26,834 bases of DNA, taken from contig JAGLDB010000006.1 in the NCBI GenBank assembly GCA_023145935.1, forward strand, positions 1 through 26,834. The letters are read 5' to 3'. Below the pieces are notes generated by a model, which did not search any database, was not told the origin of the DNA, and worked only from the letters and a program-made list of their open reading frames with translations. Both the position numbers and the translations under genes were made by a program. This document shows, piece after piece, positions 23,465-26,834 of the stretch (within the stretch, counting starts at the first letter, position 1; every line of letters starts with the position of its first letter). Source of the stretch: Candidatus Sabulitectum sp. Its GTDB lineage: Bacteria > Fermentibacterota > Fermentibacteria > Fermentibacterales > Fermentibacteraceae.

Positions 23465-24531
23465 TGAACATCTACTACTTTGCAAATCAGATCTATCAAC
23501 TGTCGTATGCGTGGCCGCTCTACAACGAGATCGGCGGATCTTTTATCGTAAGGAAGCGCAAGACGCTTCTGAAATTTAAATGGTTTCTCAGAGGTAGCAT
23601 ATCCTCTTCAGACAGGACATTTCTTGGTACTCCCATCGTAAAGAGAAGAAAACTCAGATCTGTCTCGGATTTAAGAGGAATTTTTCTCTCGCAGTCGAAT
23701 GCCAGGGTGCGTAATAACCCGGAAATATCCAGGAGTGTATTTATAGGTCACGGAACCGGGGATAAAAAATACGGAGGGAAAGCCCATACTCTTGAGAGCT
23801 ATCAGTATCTTTTTGTGTCAGGTCCAAAACACATGGAAAAATTTGCAGACAGCGGTCTTCATTTTCCGGAAGAAAGCCTGATAAAGATAGGCAATCTCAG
23901 ATTTGATGATTACATTAACAGCAGAACCTCAAGAGCAGTTCTAATGGACAGAATAGGTATTCCCAAAAGGGATCGCGGAAGAAAGACAGTCCTGTATGCT
24001 CCTACATGGCAGGATGGGAATGGAACACTCAGCCGGTATGCAAAGCTGTTCTGCAAAGAGATTACCGCCGAGCACAATTTGATCATACGGCCGCACCATT
24101 TTGATTCTCACAAAGTGCCTGCACTCAAGCTCTGGGCAAAAATAAACGGAATAAAGAGAGTATATTTTTCCAATTCCAACAGGATTGCAAAGAGTGATAC
24201 AATCCATGATTTTCTGGTTTCAGATATTCTGATAAGCGATACATCTTCTGTGCTTTACGAATATCTGATAACAGAAAAACCCATCATTGTAGCTAACACT
24301 GATTTCAGCGGTTTGCACAGCATGCCCGACAGGATGAACATAATGACAATTGCTGATTTTTTTAACGGGTCGGAGAGAATTCTGGATGTGGTGAACAGGA
24401 ACCTGTCAGACGGGTCAGGCAGCTGTAAATATGCGGAAATGCTTAACAACTGTTTTTATTTTAACGACGGAAGATCTGTACAGAGAGCGAAGGATTTTGT
24501 GAACAGCATAGCCAGTGAACTTAAACAATGA
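23464..24531 (+). CDS. TagB/TagF-like polyol-phosphotransferase 1
   Basis: The 355-residue protein is of the CDP-glycerol glycerophosphotransferase family, which moves a polyol-phosphate from a CDP carrier to a growing lipid-linked chain at the inner membrane surface. Key motifs are GHGTGDKKYG (about residue 94, the catalytic-type His), YAPTWQDG (about 178), RPHHFD (about 209) and SDILISDTSSVLYEY (SDTSS about 258, CDP-binding region). The N-terminal part has the GT-B-like start NIYYFANQIYQLSY. There is no membrane helix; binding would be peripheral. Its ATG overlaps the cytidylyltransferase stop (TGATG) and its TGA overlaps the next ATG (ATGA). It differs considerably from its two neighbours, so each probably makes a different linkage. 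Confidence 0.85.
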   Translation: MNIYYFANQIYQLSYAWPLYNEIGGSFIVRKRKTLLKFKWFLRGSISSSDRTFLGTPIVKRRKLRSVSDLRGIFLSQSNARVRNNPEISRSVFIGHGTGDKKYGGKAHTLESYQYLFVSGPKHMEKFADSGLHFPEESLIKIGNLRFDDYINSRTSRAVLMDRIGIPKRDRGRKTVLYAPTWQDGNGTLSRYAKLFCKEITAEHNLIIRPHHFDSHKVPALKLWAKINGIKRVYFSNSNRIAKSDTIHDFLVSDILISDTSSVLYEYLITEKPIIVANTDFSGLHSMPDRMNIMTIADFFNGSERILDVVNRNLSDGSGSCKYAEMLNNCFYFNDGRSVQRAKDFVNSIASELKQ

Positions 24532-25619
24532 AAAAAATTCTATTTGATCTGAAAAAAGAATATTACTTCAATTCTCTGTATCCTCTCTACAGGATCATGG
24601 CAGAGGATCCTGAATATGACCTGTGGATCAGGGTAGGAAAGGATCAGCATCGTTTCCTGGGTATTTTTCTTGTTTCAAACAGATCTAGAATTGAAGATGA
24701 CCTCACGAGCAGAGGTTTCCAGACAACAGACAGAACAAAGGGGTTTGACGCGATCGTATGCGGAGATGCACTTAAAAATCCGGGGAAATACGGCGATGTG
24801 TCCAAGTTTCACCTTGATCATGGTGTGGGGATCAAAACACTCAGGATCAGAAACATAGCCAGGCAGAAAAGTACCCGCTATCATGTTTTTCTTGAGGGAC
24901 AATACTGGTTTGATTACATAAAGAGCATTGGCCAGTCCGGGGTTGCTGATTTTCATGTTACAGGGTTACCCAAGCTTGATCCTTTCTTTCAGAAGGGACA
25001 CTACGATAACCAGGCTTTCATTAACAAGCTGGGACTTGATCCAGATAAGCAGACTGTTCTGTTCGCGCCGTCATACAAACCAAGCTGCATTGATCATATT
25101 GGTGAGGGCATTCTTGAACTTCTGTCAAGATACAATCTGGTTGTAAAGCTTCATCCGTATTCATGGGGGGGGAAATATGCCCCTCATTCCCAGCACCGGC
25201 TCTACCAGGAAATGGCGAAAAAACACAGAGAGCTTTTTCTGGTACCAGCCAGTGAGTACGATGTTTACCCCTATCTCTCCATAGCCGATACACTGATAAG
25301 CGATACATCCAGTGTTGTTAACGAATTCCTGGCTCTGGGCAGGCACGGTATTATCTACCAACTTCCAGACTCGGATCTAAGACACTCTGACGGGATGCCG
25401 GTACTTTCCATTGACCCTGCTGAATGGCTGAAGGGGGCTTTCCCGCATATCTCCAGCCCCGAAGAGCTGGTTGAAGCAGTGGAACTGGCTCTTGCACCAA
25501 CAGAAGCCATGAAGAAGAAACTAAGGGAATACAGAGAGTATTTCTTTACCGGTCTGGATGGTAACGCCTCCAGAAGGGTAAAAGATACCATTGATTCCAT
25601 TTTGAAGACAAAGGAGTAA
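24528..25619 (+). CDS. TagB/TagF-like polyol-phosphotransferase 2
   Basis: The 363-residue protein starts MKKILFDLKKEYYFNSLYPL and has the same order of motifs as its neighbours: LDHGVGIKTLR (about 96), FAPSYKPSC (about 179), VKLHPYSW (about 207) and TLISDTSSVVNEF (SDTSS about 258). In the His motif DHGVGIK replaces HGTxxK. The Gly and Lys are kept but the Thr is changed to Val, which may alter the acceptor. The C-terminal helix contains MKKKLREYREYFFTGLDG. It overlaps the preceding gene by 4 bases and precedes the third transferase by 8 bases. The donor may be CDP-inositol, judging from the first gene of the cluster, or CDP-glycerol made elsewhere. Confidence 0.85.
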   Translation: MKKILFDLKKEYYFNSLYPLYRIMAEDPEYDLWIRVGKDQHRFLGIFLVSNRSRIEDDLTSRGFQTTDRTKGFDAIVCGDALKNPGKYGDVSKFHLDHGVGIKTLRIRNIARQKSTRYHVFLEGQYWFDYIKSIGQSGVADFHVTGLPKLDPFFQKGHYDNQAFINKLGLDPDKQTVLFAPSYKPSCIDHIGEGILELLSRYNLVVKLHPYSWGGKYAPHSQHRLYQEMAKKHRELFLVPASEYDVYPYLSIADTLISDTSSVVNEFLALGRHGIIYQLPDSDLRHSDGMPVLSIDPAEWLKGAFPHISSPEELVEAVELALAPTEAMKKKLREYREYFFTGLDGNASRRVKDTIDSILKTKE

Positions 25620-25627
25620 CGGCATAC

Positions 25628-26794
25628 ATGTCAGGTAGTTACAAAATAGCATACTGGCTTCGTACCGACATTCAGCATTTTGCGCATATTCGCCCGATCT
25701 ACGACAACCTCGGTGGTATTATTCTTACAAAGAATCCCGCTGTTTACAATTACCTCAAGGAAAAATTCCCATATCTTACCGGTGACCTTTTGCTGGTTAA
25801 AAATTCTACAGAAGCAAAGAAACAGATGAACAGGCTGGACATCAAGCTTGTGGTGTATACTGGATTTCAGATGATCTTCTGGGGGTATTCCGTACAGGTG
25901 TTTCATGGAGCATCAGATAAGAACTATCTGCTTGAGCACAAGCGTATTCTTCTCTATGATCTTCTGCTTCTGCCCGGGCAGAAGCATATGGACAAAATAC
26001 TCGGTACATACAAACTCAAACACCCGGAGCGGTTCAAAATAGTCGGATATCCCAAATTTGATAAACTTGTAAATGGATCAATCCCGGTTTCTCCGTTGTT
26101 CAACAACGGAAAACCAGTAATTCTTTACGCACCCACATGGATAACCGAAGGATCCGGGTCCAGGCTCAAGTTTTCTTCCCACGGTGAGAGTTCACTGCCT
26201 TTATGGGGGGAAAGGATCATTCGTGCGGTTGTACCTCACTTTAATCTGATCATAAAGTATCATTCAAGAATATACGATGTTCACAGAGATGTTTATCAGG
26301 GTATTGAGCAGTGCATCAAGGAGCTTGGTGCAGAAGACACTGTAAAGGTGGTTCTGGACTCCGATATAACTCAGTACATGAACCAGGCTGATCTAATGAT
26401 CTCAGATATCTCTGCTGTGTGTTACGAATGGTTTCATACCGACAGACCGATCCTGTTTGCAAACCCTGCACCGGATCACTACAAACCCTCCTCTGACGGG
26501 TTATCAAGCACCTACGCCTGGCAGGCGGGGGATGTTCTTTACAAAGAGGAAGACATCCTTCCTGCAGTCAGGAACAATCTCGCTTCGGACAAGCACAAAG
26601 CAATTCGGAACAAGCTGCTGAATCACTCATTCTACAAGCCTGACGGGAATGCCACAGCAAGGCAGCTTTCCGAAATAGTGAAACTTTATGAGCAGGTTGA
26701 GAAGTACAGCAAAGCAAGAATGGTGCTTCACAATCTTGCAGTCTTTATCAGGGACAGTATTCGTCATGCGGTTAAGAAAATGCATAAAGACTGA
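25628..26794 (+). CDS. TagB/TagF-like polyol-phosphotransferase 3
   Basis: The 388-residue protein has VFHGASDKNY (about 91), YAPTWITEG (about 166), IKYHSRIYD (about 210) and LMISDISAVCYEW (SDISA about 258). The His, Lys and Asp of the family are retained, while SDTSS is relaxed to SDISA. The FANPAPDHY stretch after the CDP-binding motif and a basic C-terminal tail (RHAVKKMHKD) are its own features. The tail may help it bind the membrane. GGAG lies about 12 bases before the ATG, 8 bases after the previous gene's stop. With three tandem paralogues, one priming and two extending or modifying activities are plausible, by analogy with TagB and TagF. That order cannot be read from the sequence. 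Confidence 0.85.
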   Translation: MSGSYKIAYWLRTDIQHFAHIRPIYDNLGGIILTKNPAVYNYLKEKFPYLTGDLLLVKNSTEAKKQMNRLDIKLVVYTGFQMIFWGYSVQVFHGASDKNYLLEHKRILLYDLLLLPGQKHMDKILGTYKLKHPERFKIVGYPKFDKLVNGSIPVSPLFNNGKPVILYAPTWITEGSGSRLKFSSHGESSLPLWGERIIRAVVPHFNLIIKYHSRIYDVHRDVYQGIEQCIKELGAEDTVKVVLDSDITQYMNQADLMISDISAVCYEWFHTDRPILFANPAPDHYKPSSDGLSSTYAWQAGDVLYKEEDILPAVRNNLASDKHKAIRNKLLNHSFYKPDGNATARQLSEIVKLYEQVEKYSKARMVLHNLAVFIRDSIRHAVKKMHKD

Positions 26795-26834
26795 GTTATT
26801 TACGCCATCTGTCATGAAACCATACCCACTGCTC
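26766..26834 (+). CDS. Possible start of a further gene, cut by the right edge
   Basis: From ATG at 26766 the frame is open to the window edge (begins MRLRKCIKTELF). A second in-frame ATG at 26814 begins MKPYPLL. Only 23 codons are visible, no strong ribosome-binding site is seen, and the first ATG would overlap the transferase gene by 29 bases. It could be a fourth member of the polymer locus. Confidence 0.25.
   Translation, partial: MRLRKCIKTELFTPSVMKPYPLL

Overview
The window is bacterial chromosomal DNA, densely coded on both strands, with no phage, CRISPR, rRNA or tRNA signal that I can see. Lipoprotein and Tat signal peptides, an ABC-2 exporter and a fused 2-hydroxyacyl-CoA dehydratase activase point to an anaerobic, probably diderm bacterium of middling G+C. 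Many secreted proteins belong to no family I recognise, which suggests a poorly cultured lineage. An FCB-group candidate phylum is a guess only.

Layout. (1) 1-4154: fusA (EF-G, cut by the left edge) diverges from tex. (2) 4162-4326: a MITE-like inverted-repeat element next to a small secreted protein. (3) 4704-12929, minus strand: a tight nine-gene operon, mostly with 4-base stop/start overlaps. In order of transcription it encodes two AP-superfamily (COG3379-like) phosphohydrolases, an Oxa1/EMC3/DUF106-like membrane protein, a 65-residue RHH-like protein, an ABC ATPase and permease, a His-rich lipoprotein, a TPR-like membrane protein and a cyclic-nucleotide-binding protein. (4) 13034-18920: a small lipoprotein, then a 1381-residue activase whose ribosome-binding site lies inside a hairpin, then an M18 aminopeptidase and a terminator. 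(5) 18995-20091: a dihydrolipoamide-dehydrogenase-like pseudogene with an internal deletion. (6) 20125-20809: a VapBC-type toxin-antitoxin pair with a clear promoter/operator. (7) 20890-22578: two secreted proteins of unknown function. (8) 22709 to the right edge: a surface-polymer locus with one inositol-phosphate-cytidylyltransferase-like enzyme and three different TagB/TagF-like polyol-phosphotransferases.

Two regions look like undescribed systems. The nine-gene operon pairs two related phosphohydrolases, predicted to face opposite sides of the membrane, with an Oxa1-type insertase-like protein and an exporter. Its first gene probably starts at a CTG codon. The right-hand locus resembles a teichoic-acid assembly set (one cytidylyltransferase, three transferases), but its activating enzyme looks specific for inositol phosphate rather than glycerol phosphate. 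This suggests an inositol-phosphate-containing surface polymer. Both readings are inferences from sequence motifs and gene order.
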